64,000 nucleotides of DNA, from contig DERO01000005.1 of assembly GCA_002360945.1 (NCBI GenBank), positions 1 to 64,000 of the forward strand. Direction: 5' to 3'. A program made the position numbers and the translations under genes. The first letter of the stretch is position 1. Each line of letters starts with the position of its first letter. The notes under the pieces were generated by a model. That model was not told the DNA's origin. It was given only the letters and a program-made list of their open reading frames with translations, and made no database searches. Of the stretch, positions 35,224-44,176 are shown one piece after another. The DNA comes from Leclercia adecarboxylata. Its GTDB lineage: Bacteria; Pseudomonadota; Gammaproteobacteria; Enterobacterales; Enterobacteriaceae.

Positions 35224-38018
35224 ATAAATACTTTAGCGCAGCACTGTACTGCGGATTGTTATTATCGGGCGGAAAAGCATTTTCAGCCGGAACGGATTTG
35301 TTGGAACGTTTAAGTAATGAAAAAATTATCGACAACGGTTCAACGAATCCTTTTATTGCCTCTGAAGCTACCAAAAATCCCCCGGACGCGCCGCCACAGA
35401 AGGCAAAGCCTGCCCGTTCATCGACCCGTGCCGTGCCTGGTAAAAACGACAAGGCCGTTGCCGTCGATCAGGCCAAACTGTCCCGCCTCACCGAGGCCCT
35501 TCGTCAGGCCAATGCCACCATCACCGGCTTAGATAAACAACTGAGTGCGGTGGAAAGTGAAAAGGCGCTGCTGGAACAGGCGGTAGCCCAGGAGAAGGAG
35601 CGCGTCGCGGAAAAAGAGCAGGCACTTGCCCGGCTTAAATCACAGCCGGACGGCAGCGCGCAAAAGCTTGCCGTTGAAAGCCTCATTGCGACGCTGCCGA
35701 AGCCTGCTGGCGTCGATCAACAAAAAAATGCCGAACTGGCAGAGCAGTTAAGTAACGCCAACGCGCAACGTGCCGCCCTGACGAAAGCGCTGAGCGATCT
35801 ACAGGCACAGAAGGACGCACTTGATTCGCAGTTGAACGCTCTCAAGGCAAACAGCGCTCAGACCACCGGCGCGGCGAAAGAGCTCGACGCCTTAAAAGCC
35901 CAGCTGTCAGCGCTGAATCTGCAAAAAACCACGCTGGAAACCCGACTGGCCGAGCAGGAAAAAGTGTTCAGCAGCGAGAAAACAAAGTCTGAGATTGCGC
36001 AGAAGCAGCTCGAGGACGCCAAAAAAGTGATCGCCTCGCAGGAGTCACTGCTGGCCATGCAGAAGAGCAGCGCCGGAAGCGACAAAGATAAACTGCTTAA
36101 AGAGCTGACCGATCTACAGACACAGAAGAAAGTGCTGGATACGCAGTTAGCCTCCCTGAAAGAAGCCAGCGTGAAAAACACAGCGCTTACCAAAGAGCTC
36201 ACCGATCTGCAGGCGCAGAAGAAGGCGCTGGAAACCCAGTTGGCCTCTCTCAAAGAAACCAGTGCGAAAAATATGGCACTCACTCAAGAGCTGACCGATC
36301 TGCAGACGCAGAAAAAAGCGCTGGATGCCCAGCTCACCACCCTGAAAACCAGCAGCGAGAAGAGCATCGGCGTGGCGAAAGAGCTCGATGCCTTAAAAGC
36401 CCAGCTGTCGGCGCTAAATCTGCAAAAAGCCAACCTGGAAACCCGACTGGCCGAACAGGCAAAGGTGTTCAGCAGCGAAAAGACCAGGTCTGAGATTGCG
36501 CGGAACCAGCTTGAGGACGCCAAAAAAGTGATCGCCTCGCAGGAGTCACTCCTGGCCGTGCAGAAGAGCAGTGCCGGAAGCGACAAAGAGAAGCTGCTTA
36601 AAGAGCTGACCGATCTGCAGGCGCAGAAAAAAGCGCTGGATACCCAGTTAGCCTCCCTGAAAGAAGCCAGTGCGAAAAACGCGACGCTCACCAAAGAGCT
36701 GAGCGATCTGCAGGCGCAGAAGAAGGCGCTGGATACCCAACTGACCGCGCTGAAAGCGGCCAATGAGAAAAGCGCTGCGCTGGCGAAGGAGATGACCGAC
36801 CTGCAGACGCAGAAAAAGGCACTGGAAACGGAGCTGGCCACGCTGAAAGAGACCCGCGAGAAAAATGTCGCGTTAACCAAAGAGCTGGCCGATCTTCAAA
36901 CACAGAAAAAAGCGCTGGAAGCCCAGCTCGCCACCCTCAAAACCAGCAGTGACAAGAGCACCGGCGCGGTGAAAGAGGCTGATGCCTTAAAAGCCCAGCT
37001 GTCGGCACTGAACCTGCAAAAAACCACCCTGGAAACCCGGATGGCCGAGCAGGAGAAGCTGCTCAAAAGTGAGAAGTTCAAATCCGATATTGCGCAGAAC
37101 CAGCTTGAAGATGCTAAAAAAGTCATCGCTTCGCAGGAATCCCTGTTGGCGCTGCAGAAAAGTAACGCTGGCAGCGAGAAAGACAAAAGCGGTGCGCTGG
37201 TCGCCCAACTGGCAACCGCCGGGAAAGAGGCTGAGGAGCTGAAAAAGCAGCTGACCCTGCTTCAGACGCAAAAAGCCTCGCTTGAGGAGCAGCAGAAAAC
37301 CCAAAGCGCCTCCCTGGCAACGCTGACGGCTGAAAACCAGAAGTTGAAAGAGAGTCAGGCTGCACCCGCAAAAGAGGGTGGGGATAAGCAGCGGATGAAG
37401 ATCGATAAGACGGCGGCAAAAGATACCCTGACCAGCTACGCCATTGGCACCTGGTACGGCGATGCGGCAGGGCGTGAGAAGAACAAGCTGGACGGCCTGA
37501 ACAAAAAGCTCGATCTTAACGCCTTTATGCAGGGCTTTAACGACAAGGTAAATAATAAGCTCCAGCTGGCACCTGCTGCGCTGGCGAAAGAGTTAGACAC
37601 GCTCGAACAGGTCCAGAAAAAGCAGTTTGTCGCAACGCAAAGCGAAAACGAAAAGCAGAGCAAAGCGATCATGACGAAGGCAGCGAATGAGAAGGGGGCT
37701 AAGCGGCTGCCGGATGGTGCTATCTACCGGATTATTCAGCAGGGTGAAGCACCGCTGATTACAGCCCAGAATGAGATCATTACCGAGCTTGATGAGGTGC
37801 TGGGCACCGGGAAAGTGATGTCCAGTAAAGAGGTCCGCGCCAGCCGGGTGAAAGACTTACCGCCGCTGTTCCAGACGGTAGTGAAAAAGCTGGGCCTGGG
37901 CGGAGAAGCAAAACTGCATATCCCGGCGAAGCAGGCCTACGGTGAAGCGGGCGTGCCAGGCTTTGTGCCGCCAGGTACGGTCTCGATCATTACGATTAAA
38001 GTTATCGGCATCAAGTAA
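35220..38018 (+). CDS. Repeat-rich coiled-coil periplasmic FKBP-type protein
   Basis: This 932-residue protein has a signal peptide (cleavage near AFSA-23), a low-complexity linker, a very long predicted coiled coil (about 80-720) and a C-terminal FKBP_N-like dimerisation part (about 730-800, TSYAIGTWYGDAAGREKNKL) followed by an FKBP peptidyl-prolyl isomerase domain (about 835-932, with HIPAKQAYGEAGVPGFVPPG). The coiled coil contains eight 31-residue units (ELTDLQTQKKALDTQLASLK type), grouped one, three and four, alternating with three copies of a 74-residue block beginning KELDALKAQLSALNLQK. Some aromatic FKBP pocket residues look reduced, so catalysis is uncertain. A periplasm-spanning scaffold or chaperone is a possible role. 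Confidence 0.85.
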   Translation: MNKYFSAALYCGLLLSGGKAFSAGTDLLERLSNEKIIDNGSTNPFIASEATKNPPDAPPQKAKPARSSTRAVPGKNDKAVAVDQAKLSRLTEALRQANATITGLDKQLSAVESEKALLEQAVAQEKERVAEKEQALARLKSQPDGSAQKLAVESLIATLPKPAGVDQQKNAELAEQLSNANAQRAALTKALSDLQAQKDALDSQLNALKANSAQTTGAAKELDALKAQLSALNLQKTTLETRLAEQEKVFSSEKTKSEIAQKQLEDAKKVIASQESLLAMQKSSAGSDKDKLLKELTDLQTQKKVLDTQLASLKEASVKNTALTKELTDLQAQKKALETQLASLKETSAKNMALTQELTDLQTQKKALDAQLTTLKTSSEKSIGVAKELDALKAQLSALNLQKANLETRLAEQAKVFSSEKTRSEIARNQLEDAKKVIASQESLLAVQKSSAGSDKEKLLKELTDLQAQKKALDTQLASLKEASAKNATLTKELSDLQAQKKALDTQLTALKAANEKSAALAKEMTDLQTQKKALETELATLKETREKNVALTKELADLQTQKKALEAQLATLKTSSDKSTGAVKEADALKAQLSALNLQKTTLETRMAEQEKLLKSEKFKSDIAQNQLEDAKKVIASQESLLALQKSNAGSEKDKSGALVAQLATAGKEAEELKKQLTLLQTQKASLEEQQKTQSASLATLTAENQKLKESQAAPAKEGGDKQRMKIDKTAAKDTLTSYAIGTWYGDAAGREKNKLDGLNKKLDLNAFMQGFNDKVNNKLQLAPAALAKELDTLEQVQKKQFVATQSENEKQSKAIMTKAANEKGAKRLPDGAIYRIIQQGEAPLITAQNEIITELDEVLGTGKVMSSKEVRASRVKDLPPLFQTVVKKLGLGGEAKLHIPAKQAYGEAGVPGFVPPGTVSIITIKVIGIK

Positions 38019-38034
38019 GCGTAATCGTGACCAT

Positions 38035-38067
38035 AAAAAAACGGATCTGCATGCAGATCCGTTTTTC
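38035..38067. terminator. Bidirectional terminator
   Basis: ACGGATCTGCATGCAGATCCGT is a long perfect stem flanked by A-run and T-run, so it works for the FKBP gene on the plus strand and emrB on the minus strand. Confidence 0.93.
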
Positions 38068-38078
38068 TTTTCAGGCGC

Positions 38079-39626
38079 TTAGTGCGCGCCACCGCCTCCG
38101 CCGCCCGCGCCAAACGGCGGTTTGGCGAACCAGATCAGCCCCAACAGCACAATAAACACCCCAGCCGATAGCCAGAAGATCTCGTTGGCCGAGATAATCA
38201 GCCCCTGCGCGGTGATCTGCTGTGCTATCCAGCCCGAAGCCTGCTGCTCGGTCATGCCCATCCCCTGCAGCTGGCTGTACACCTCCTGCGCCTGCGGATT
38301 GAACACGTTCACCGATTCAGTCAGCTGCGCATGGTGCAGCGACTCGCGGTTGGTCCACATGGTGGTGGTCATCGAGGTACCGATGGAACCCGCCAGCGTA
38401 CGCATAAAGTTCGACAGACTGGAGGCCGCCGCCATCCGTTCCGGCGGCAGACCGGAGAGGGTGATGGTGGTCAGTGGCATAAAGAAGCAGGCCACCGCAA
38501 AGCCCTGAATGAACTGCGGCCACGCGGAAGCACCAAAGTCCATGCCCGGCTCAAAGGTATAGGCACGCCAGTAGAAGCACACCGCATACATAATGAAGCT
38601 GAAGGTCACCAGCCGACGCATATCGAGCTTATGGGCGAAGCGGCCGATAATCGGTGACAGCAGGACCGGGATCACCCCGACCGGTGCTGACGCCAGCCCC
38701 GCCCAGGTGGCGGTGTAGCCATAGACCTCCTGCAACAGCTGCGGCAGCAGAACAATCGCCCCGAAGTAGAGCATGTAGGCAAGGCTGATACACAGACAGC
38801 CGATGGTGAAGTTGCGCGACTTAAACAGCGACAAATCGACTATCGGGTTGTCATCCGTCAGCTCCCAGACAATCAGGAAGCTGAGCGCCACCACCGCCAC
38901 GACCGTCAGAACGATGATCTCCTGCGAGGCGAACCAGTCCAGCTCTTTCCCGCGGTCGAGCATGATCTGCAGGCTGCCGATGCCCAGCACCAGCAGCGCC
39001 AGCCCTACGCCATCAATGCGCCGTTGTTCGGTGCGGGTTTCGCGACCGCGCAACGACTGCAGGGTCAGCAACACCACCACCGCGCCAATCGGCACGTTGA
39101 TAAAGAAGATCCAGCCCCAGTGATAGTTATCGCTGATGTAGCCGCCCAGAATCGGGCCGCAGATCGGCGCGACAATCACCGTCATCGACCACAGCGCCAG
39201 CGCGATAGAGCGTTTAGCGGGCGGGTAGTTGTTGAGGAGCAGACTTTGCGACAGCGGGATCAGCGGCCCGGCGACAATCCCCTGGATCACGCGGAAGAAG
39301 ATCAGCATGGTCAGGCTGCTGGACATCCCACACGCCCAGGAGGCGATAACAAAGGCGATGGTGGACCAGAGGAAGAGTTTCACCTCCCCGACACGCTTTG
39401 CCAGCCAGCCGGTAATCGGGATGGAGATAGCATTCGCCACCCCGAACGAGGTAATGACCCAGGTCCCCTGGCTCAGGGATGAGCCAAGGTTCCCGGCAAT
39501 GGTCGGGATCGCCACGTTCGCGATGGTGGAGTCCAGCACCTGCATGAATGTCGCCAGTGACAGCGCAATGGTCATGATGACCAGTTGCGCGCCTTCCAAC
39601 GGTTTTTGCGGTTTTTGCTGCTGCAT
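38079..39626 (-). CDS. emrB: Multidrug efflux MFS pump EmrB
   Basis: EmrB is the 14-helix inner-membrane drug/proton antiporter of the EmrAB-TolC tripartite pump, exporting uncouplers and hydrophobic drugs. The 515-residue product keeps the DHA2 motifs (LDSTIANVAIPTIAG; GITGWLAKRVGEVK-type loop; RVIQGIVAGPLIPLSQ) and the Gly-rich tail GAGGGGGGAH. The start is set at 39626 where AAGGTGAG precedes ATG and E. coli EmrB starts; three upstream codons are also open. It follows emrA after 16 bases. Confidence 0.96.
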   Translation of the reverse strand: MQQQKPQKPLEGAQLVIMTIALSLATFMQVLDSTIANVAIPTIAGNLGSSLSQGTWVITSFGVANAISIPITGWLAKRVGEVKLFLWSTIAFVIASWACGMSSSLTMLIFFRVIQGIVAGPLIPLSQSLLLNNYPPAKRSIALALWSMTVIVAPICGPILGGYISDNYHWGWIFFINVPIGAVVVLLTLQSLRGRETRTEQRRIDGVGLALLVLGIGSLQIMLDRGKELDWFASQEIIVLTVVAVVALSFLIVWELTDDNPIVDLSLFKSRNFTIGCLCISLAYMLYFGAIVLLPQLLQEVYGYTATWAGLASAPVGVIPVLLSPIIGRFAHKLDMRRLVTFSFIMYAVCFYWRAYTFEPGMDFGASAWPQFIQGFAVACFFMPLTTITLSGLPPERMAAASSLSNFMRTLAGSIGTSMTTTMWTNRESLHHAQLTESVNVFNPQAQEVYSQLQGMGMTEQQASGWIAQQITAQGLIISANEIFWLSAGVFIVLLGLIWFAKPPFGAGGGGGGAH

Positions 39627-39642
39627 AACGCTCACCTTCGGA

Positions 39643-40818
39643 TTAACCGGCGTTCGCCTTCACGATTTCATCGATCAGCTTATTCACTGGCTCAAGGCTG
39701 ATCTCACGGGCATTACTTTCGTAGGCCGGGTTAGAACGTGCCTGGTTCGCCAGCATCTGACCGTCGCGGTTGGCGGTATCGACCGTCACCAGCGTGGAGA
39801 GGCCAATACGCAGCGGATGGTCCGCCAGCTGTTTCTCATCCAGCTCGATACGCACCGGCAGACGCTGAACCACTTTGATCCAGTTCCCGGTGGCGTTCTG
39901 CGCAGGTAGCAGGGAGAAGGCGCTACCGGTACCCATATCCAGCCCGACCACTTTACCGGTGTATTTCACCTCGTCGCCGTAAATATCGCTGACCACCGTT
40001 GCGCTCTGGCCGATACGCATATGCGCCAGCTGCGTCTCTTTGAAGTTAGCATCTACCCACAGGTTCGTTGCCGGCACCACCGCCATCAGCGGGGTGGAGG
40101 AGCTGATCTGCGCCCCAGGCTGCACGGCGCGACGGGACACGTAGCCGGTCATCGGGCTGACAATTTTGGTTCGCTCCAGCGCCAGCCAGGCATTGCGTAC
40201 TTCGGTCGCTGCCTGTTTCACCGCAGGTTGTTGATCGAGGGTCGTGTCCAGAACTACCGCCTGGTTGGCGTTGTACTGCTGGATAGCGACATCGAGCTGG
40301 GCCTGCGCGCTGGCAACCGCATCGCGGGCGTGCTGCAGCTCTTCACGGCCAATCAGGTTGGCGGTGCCGAGCGGAACGCGGCGATTAAAATCGCTCTGCG
40401 CCTGGGCGAGAGCGGTTTTCTGTACGGTAATGTTGGCCTGCAGCTGCTTGCTGTTGATCATCTGCTGACGGGTCTGACGCACGCTCGAGGCCAGCTCGGT
40501 CTGCGCTTTTTCAAACGCCTGCTGGGCGTCGGTCGGATCCAGCGTCACCAGCACGTCGCCTTTTTGCACAAAGTCGGTATTGTCAGCCCAGACTTTCGTC
40601 ACGCTGCCCGACACCTGCGCCATAATCTGAACCTGGTTCCCTGCCACGTACGCGTCATCCGTCTCTTCACTATGACGCAGTACTAAAAACCAATAGATCC
40701 CATATGCCACGGCAATGATAATAAAGAGCAAGGTCAGCAGCAGAAGGGCGCGCTTGCGTTTGCCTTTCTTCTTGTTGACCGGTTGCTGCGGGGTAGTGTT
40801 CTCCGCATTTGCGCTCAT
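39643..40818 (-). CDS. emrA: Multidrug efflux adaptor EmrA
   Basis: EmrA is the periplasmic membrane-fusion protein that links EmrB to TolC. The 391-residue product has a short cytoplasmic tail, one transmembrane segment (ALLLLTLLFIIIAVAYGIYWFL), two lipoyl half-motifs (DDAYVAGNQVQIMAQVSGSV and SPMTGYVSRRAVQPGAQIS) and a coiled-coil hairpin between. The ATG at 40818 (MSANAENTTPQQP) matches E. coli; four codons upstream are open. mprA precedes it by 126 bases. Confidence 0.96.
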   Translation of the reverse strand: MSANAENTTPQQPVNKKKGKRKRALLLLTLLFIIIAVAYGIYWFLVLRHSEETDDAYVAGNQVQIMAQVSGSVTKVWADNTDFVQKGDVLVTLDPTDAQQAFEKAQTELASSVRQTRQQMINSKQLQANITVQKTALAQAQSDFNRRVPLGTANLIGREELQHARDAVASAQAQLDVAIQQYNANQAVVLDTTLDQQPAVKQAATEVRNAWLALERTKIVSPMTGYVSRRAVQPGAQISSSTPLMAVVPATNLWVDANFKETQLAHMRIGQSATVVSDIYGDEVKYTGKVVGLDMGTGSAFSLLPAQNATGNWIKVVQRLPVRIELDEKQLADHPLRIGLSTLVTVDTANRDGQMLANQARSNPAYESNAREISLEPVNKLIDEIVKANAG

Positions 40819-40944
40819 GTTTTTCTCCACGATCTTATTATTTCACATCGGCTGAGCCGACCTGTTATCAGAAAGGCCAGCAGTATGCGTGCTGGCCTGT
40901 TCGGTTTTCTTATAAATCTGGATTTTTTGGAGCGTGTCGTCGCG

Positions 40945-41475
40945 TTAGCGCAGCGCCTCAAGAACGGCGCCGTCTTCATCCATCTGATCCAGACGGGTGA
41001 GAAGCTTACGGGTGATATGCTCGAGCTGCTCTTTCTCGGTACCGCTTAAAGATGACCAGAGTTGATGCAGGCAGTTGTGCTGAGGTGGGAGCACCTCGCG
41101 CAGGAATTCGTGACCTTTCTCGGTCAGTTGCAGGTGCAGACAGCGACGGTCATTGTCGCTTTCACGGCGTTCGATCCAGCCGCGTTTTTCCAGCTCATCG
41201 GCAATACGGGTTGCATTGGTACGAGACGAACCCAGGGCGCAGCTCAGCTCGGAAGGCTGAATGCTGTGATTTTCCTGAGACTCCAGCGTAATCAACGCCA
41301 TAAATAACGTCTCGTTAATCCCTTGAGCTTTCAGCATTTTATTGCGATTTTCCAGCAGCTTGCCCTGCATGTGCATGCAGAGACGGGTCAGCAGGATCTC
41401 CTGATACGGGAAATCTGCATAGCGACTGGCGCGAAATTTAAGCATTTGTTCAATGGGCGTAAACGAACTATCCAT
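40945..41475 (-). CDS. mprA: MarR-family repressor MprA (EmrR)
   Basis: MprA represses the emrAB operon and is released by drugs such as uncouplers and salicylate in E. coli. The 176-residue protein has a winged helix with [39 protein letters not shown]. It is the first gene of the operon. A perfect 9-base inverted repeat at 41521-41546 upstream is a candidate operator. Confidence 0.96.
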   Translation of the reverse strand: MDSSFTPIEQMLKFRASRYADFPYQEILLTRLCMHMQGKLLENRNKMLKAQGINETLFMALITLESQENHSIQPSELSCALGSSRTNATRIADELEKRGWIERRESDNDRRCLHLQLTEKGHEFLREVLPPQHNCLHQLWSSLSGTEKEQLEHITRKLLTRLDQMDEDGAVLEALR

Positions 41476-41520
41476 TTGGGCATAACCTCATTAATTACAG
41501 CCGATATAGTAACGACAGTG

Positions 41521-41546
41521 ACAAATAATGTAAATGAATTATTTGT
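41521..41546. promoter_or_regulatory. Candidate MprA operator upstream of mprA
   Basis: ACAAATAAT (41521-41529) and ATTATTTGT (41538-41546) are perfect inverted arms with an 8-base centre, 46 bases before mprA, the layout expected of a MarR-family operator. The remaining gap to 41786 holds no credible gene; a 70-codon open frame there lacks a good ribosome site. Confidence 0.65.
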
Positions 41547-41743
41547 GCGGCTAAAATCCATTAGACAAATTTCACCGTCATCAAGAGCCGGGTAGATCCG
41601 TGACCCGGTAAGCACAGAAAAGAGGGGGTTGCACTGGCAAAACGGGGATGGGTCTTCGGGCGTAAGTTATTCATGCGGTATTCTAATATATTACCCACAT
41701 AAAAATTTCCGGAATAAATGATTACGCCACCATAACAGAGTGA

Positions 41744-41771
41744 GGGGCTCCTTAACACCCTGAGGAGCCCC
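41744..41771 (-). terminator. Hairpin after YgaY-like MFS gene
   Basis: GGGGCTCCT and AGGAGCCCC pair around a ten-base loop, 16 bases past the MFS stop. No strong T-run follows on the minus strand, so termination efficiency is uncertain. Confidence 0.65.
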
Positions 41772-41786
41772 AAACTTATGTAAACC

Positions 41787-42971
41787 TTATTGAATAGCTT
41801 CCTGACGATGGTAGCCGCGCCACCAGACCAGCAGGTTAACCAGCGCCATCACCGTCCCGACCGCACACACGCCCGTCCAGCCGGCATGCTGCCAGGCGTA
41901 CGCCGAGATCAATGACCCGGCGGCACCGCCGATAAAGTAGCTGGTCATGTATCCGGCCGTCAGGCGGTTACGGGCGTCCGGCTTAACGCGGTAGATCACG
42001 GTCTGGTTGGTGATATGCACCCCCTGCACGGTCAGGTCGAGTACCAGGATGCCGACAATCAGTGCCAGCACCGAGACGTGCCCATACCAGATCGCCGCCC
42101 AGGAGAGCAGGAGCATCACCAGCCCGACGCTGGTAGTGAGATGCGATTTGCCCTTATCCGCCAGGCCGCCCGCAGGACGCGCACCCAGCGCACCGGCCGC
42201 GCCTGCCAGGCCAAACAGGCCAATCACCCCTTCGGAATAGTTAAACGGCGGGGAGGCCAGCAGGAAGGCCATCGAGGTCCAGAGAATGCTGAAGTTAGCG
42301 AAGGTGAAACAACCCAGCAGCGCCCGGGTACGCAGCAGTTTATCGTGGGTGAACAGGCTAAAGACGGAGCCCAGCAGCTGCGGGTAGTTGAGATGGGTTT
42401 CCGACTTCACCTTCGGCAAGCCGCGCCACAGGGCGAGGGCCATTACCACCATCAGTACCGACGCCACCCAGTAGACGGTGCGCCAGCCGCCGATGCCTGC
42501 CAGCAGACCGGCGACGGTACGCGCCAGCAAAATCCCCAGCAGCAGGCCGCTCATGATTGTTCCGACCACCTTACCGCGTTTTTCCGGCGAGGCGAGGGTG
42601 GCGGCCAGCGGGACCAGAATCTGCGCCACCACCGAGAACAGGCCGGTCAGGGCGGTGCCGAGGATCATCATCGCCAGCGACTGGCTGGAGGCGGTGATCA
42701 GCATCCCACCGGCGGCCAGCAGGGTCATGGAGACAATCATCGCCCGACGTTCGAACATATCCCCCAGCGGGACGAGGAACAGCAGGCCGACGGCGTACCC
42801 CAGCTGGGCGGCGGTGACGATAAAACCGGCCGAGCTTGCCGAGAGCGAGAAATTGCGGGCGATGGTTTCCAGCAGCGGCTGGGCGTAATAGTTACTGGCG
42901 ACCGCCAGACCGGTTGCCACTGACATCAGCAGGATAAGTGCGGGGCTAAGCCCTTGATTCGTTTTTGTCAT
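41787..42971 (-). CDS. MFS transporter, YgaY-like
   Basis: The 394-residue protein has 12 hydrophobic segments and the MFS loop motif (LVPLGDMFERRAM), matching the drug/metabolite exporter family. It occupies the place, next to proX, where E. coli K-12 carries the disrupted ygaY; here the frame is intact. Its substrate cannot be inferred. ygaZ and ygaH, which in E. coli lie between this gene and mprA, are absent. Confidence 0.85.
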   Translation of the reverse strand: MTKTNQGLSPALILLMSVATGLAVASNYYAQPLLETIARNFSLSASSAGFIVTAAQLGYAVGLLFLVPLGDMFERRAMIVSMTLLAAGGMLITASSQSLAMMILGTALTGLFSVVAQILVPLAATLASPEKRGKVVGTIMSGLLLGILLARTVAGLLAGIGGWRTVYWVASVLMVVMALALWRGLPKVKSETHLNYPQLLGSVFSLFTHDKLLRTRALLGCFTFANFSILWTSMAFLLASPPFNYSEGVIGLFGLAGAAGALGARPAGGLADKGKSHLTTSVGLVMLLLSWAAIWYGHVSVLALIVGILVLDLTVQGVHITNQTVIYRVKPDARNRLTAGYMTSYFIGGAAGSLISAYAWQHAGWTGVCAVGTVMALVNLLVWWRGYHRQEAIQ

Positions 42972-43077
42972 CAGGTTTTTGAAATCATTAGTTGAGTGAT
43001 TATTTTTTCAGAAACCATAATAACGGATGAAGAAGGGCGGCGGGGAGATGTTAAGTGATGGATTGTGCGGTCTGGTT

Positions 43078-43157
43078 CCCTCACCCTAACCCTCTCCCAA
43101 AGGGAGAGGGAACTTGTACACCCTCTCCCTTTGGGAGAGGGCCGGGGTGAGGGGACA
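43078..43157. repeat. Long palindromic intergenic repeat
   Basis: CCCTCACCCTAACCCTCTCCC at the left and GGGAGAGGGCCGGGGTGAGG at the right are near-complements, each with an internal CCCTCTCCC/GGGAGAGGG hairpin. One arm recurs at 22-45. It lies between the proX stop and the MFS start. Confidence 0.85.
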
Positions 43158-43171
43158 CAGCGCGCAATGAC

Positions 43172-44167
43172 TTACTTCTGCGCGGCCAGCGCCTCATTCA
43201 CCCATGCATCAAACTGCTGCTGGTGGGCTTTGATCCAGCCGTCAACGTGGCCCTGAACATCGGCTTCAGAGGATTTGCCCGCGTGCATCATCGCGTTCTG
43301 GGCGTTGATATCCGCCAGCGGCAGCTTCATTACCGAGAACAGCTTCGCCGCCGCCGGGTTTTTCTCCGCCCAGGCTTTGTTGGCGACGATGTGCATGGTG
43401 TTGACCGGGAAACCGTAGTTCATGCCGTTCGGCAGTTTGGTGTCGATATCCTTCTGCTCGCCCGGCAGGGAGGAGAACGGCACCTGCAGCCAGACCACAT
43501 CTTTACCCGGCTTCAGCACGTCGCTCACCCAGTACGGTGTCCAGGTGTAATAGATCACCGGCTTGCCCTCTTTAAAGCGGGCGATGGTGTCGGCCATCAT
43601 TGCCGAGTAGTTGCCGTGGCTGACGTCCACGGTTTTCGCCAGGTCGAAGGCTTTGTTCTGGTGGTTAATCACCGCTTCGCAGCCCCAGCCCGGAGAGCAG
43701 CCCATCATGTCGGCTTTGCCATCCCCGTTGGTATCGAACAGTTTGGCGATCTTCGGATCTTTCAGCTGTTCGATATTGGTGATGTGGTACTGGTCGGCGG
43801 TTTTCTTGTCGATCAGATAACCCTGCGCCGCACCCGTGACAAAGGTCCCTTCACGATAGAACTTCTTGTCACCACCGGCAGCGGCATACATATCGTCATG
43901 CAGCGGCTGCCAGTTCACGGCGGTAAAGGTGGCATCGCCGGAGGCAATCGAGGTATAGCCCACGTTGTAATCCACTTCGCTGGGCTTACTCACGGTATAA
44001 CCCAGCTTCTCCAGCGCCCGGCTGACCAGCCCGGTCTGGAACGACTCTTCGGAGATGGTGCTCTGTACCGGTTGCACGGTAATGCCTTTGCCCGGCAGAT
44101 CGGCAGCAAATGCGCTGGTGGAGGCAAGGGTGGCAAACGCTGTGGCAAAAATTACGCTATGTCGCAT
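43172..44167 (-). CDS. proX: Glycine betaine-binding protein ProX
   Basis: ProX captures glycine betaine and proline betaine in the periplasm for ProVW. The 331-residue precursor has a signal peptide ending SAFA-21. Trp residues of the aromatic ligand cage are in [13 protein letters not shown] and [16 protein letters not shown]. It is the last gene of proVWX, 9 bases after proW. Confidence 0.97.
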   Translation of the reverse strand: MRHSVIFATAFATLASTSAFAADLPGKGITVQPVQSTISEESFQTGLVSRALEKLGYTVSKPSEVDYNVGYTSIASGDATFTAVNWQPLHDDMYAAAGGDKKFYREGTFVTGAAQGYLIDKKTADQYHITNIEQLKDPKIAKLFDTNGDGKADMMGCSPGWGCEAVINHQNKAFDLAKTVDVSHGNYSAMMADTIARFKEGKPVIYYTWTPYWVSDVLKPGKDVVWLQVPFSSLPGEQKDIDTKLPNGMNYGFPVNTMHIVANKAWAEKNPAAAKLFSVMKLPLADINAQNAMMHAGKSSEADVQGHVDGWIKAHQQQFDAWVNEALAAQK

Positions 44168-44176
44168 CGTTGTTCC

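Noticed and set aside
35880..37190. Ser/Ala/Phe-rich open frames on the minus strand within the FKBP-repeat gene
   Set aside because: They arise from the complementary strand of the Gln/Lys/Leu repeats and carry no signals.
35870..37200. Tandem DNA repeats considered as a CRISPR-like or satellite array
   Set aside because: The repeats are in frame and encode a coiled coil; there are no unique spacers of constant size and no cas genes.
41561..41773. 70-codon open frame on the minus strand between mprA and the MFS gene
   Set aside because: It runs through the hairpin after the MFS gene, has no convincing ribosome site and resembles no family.
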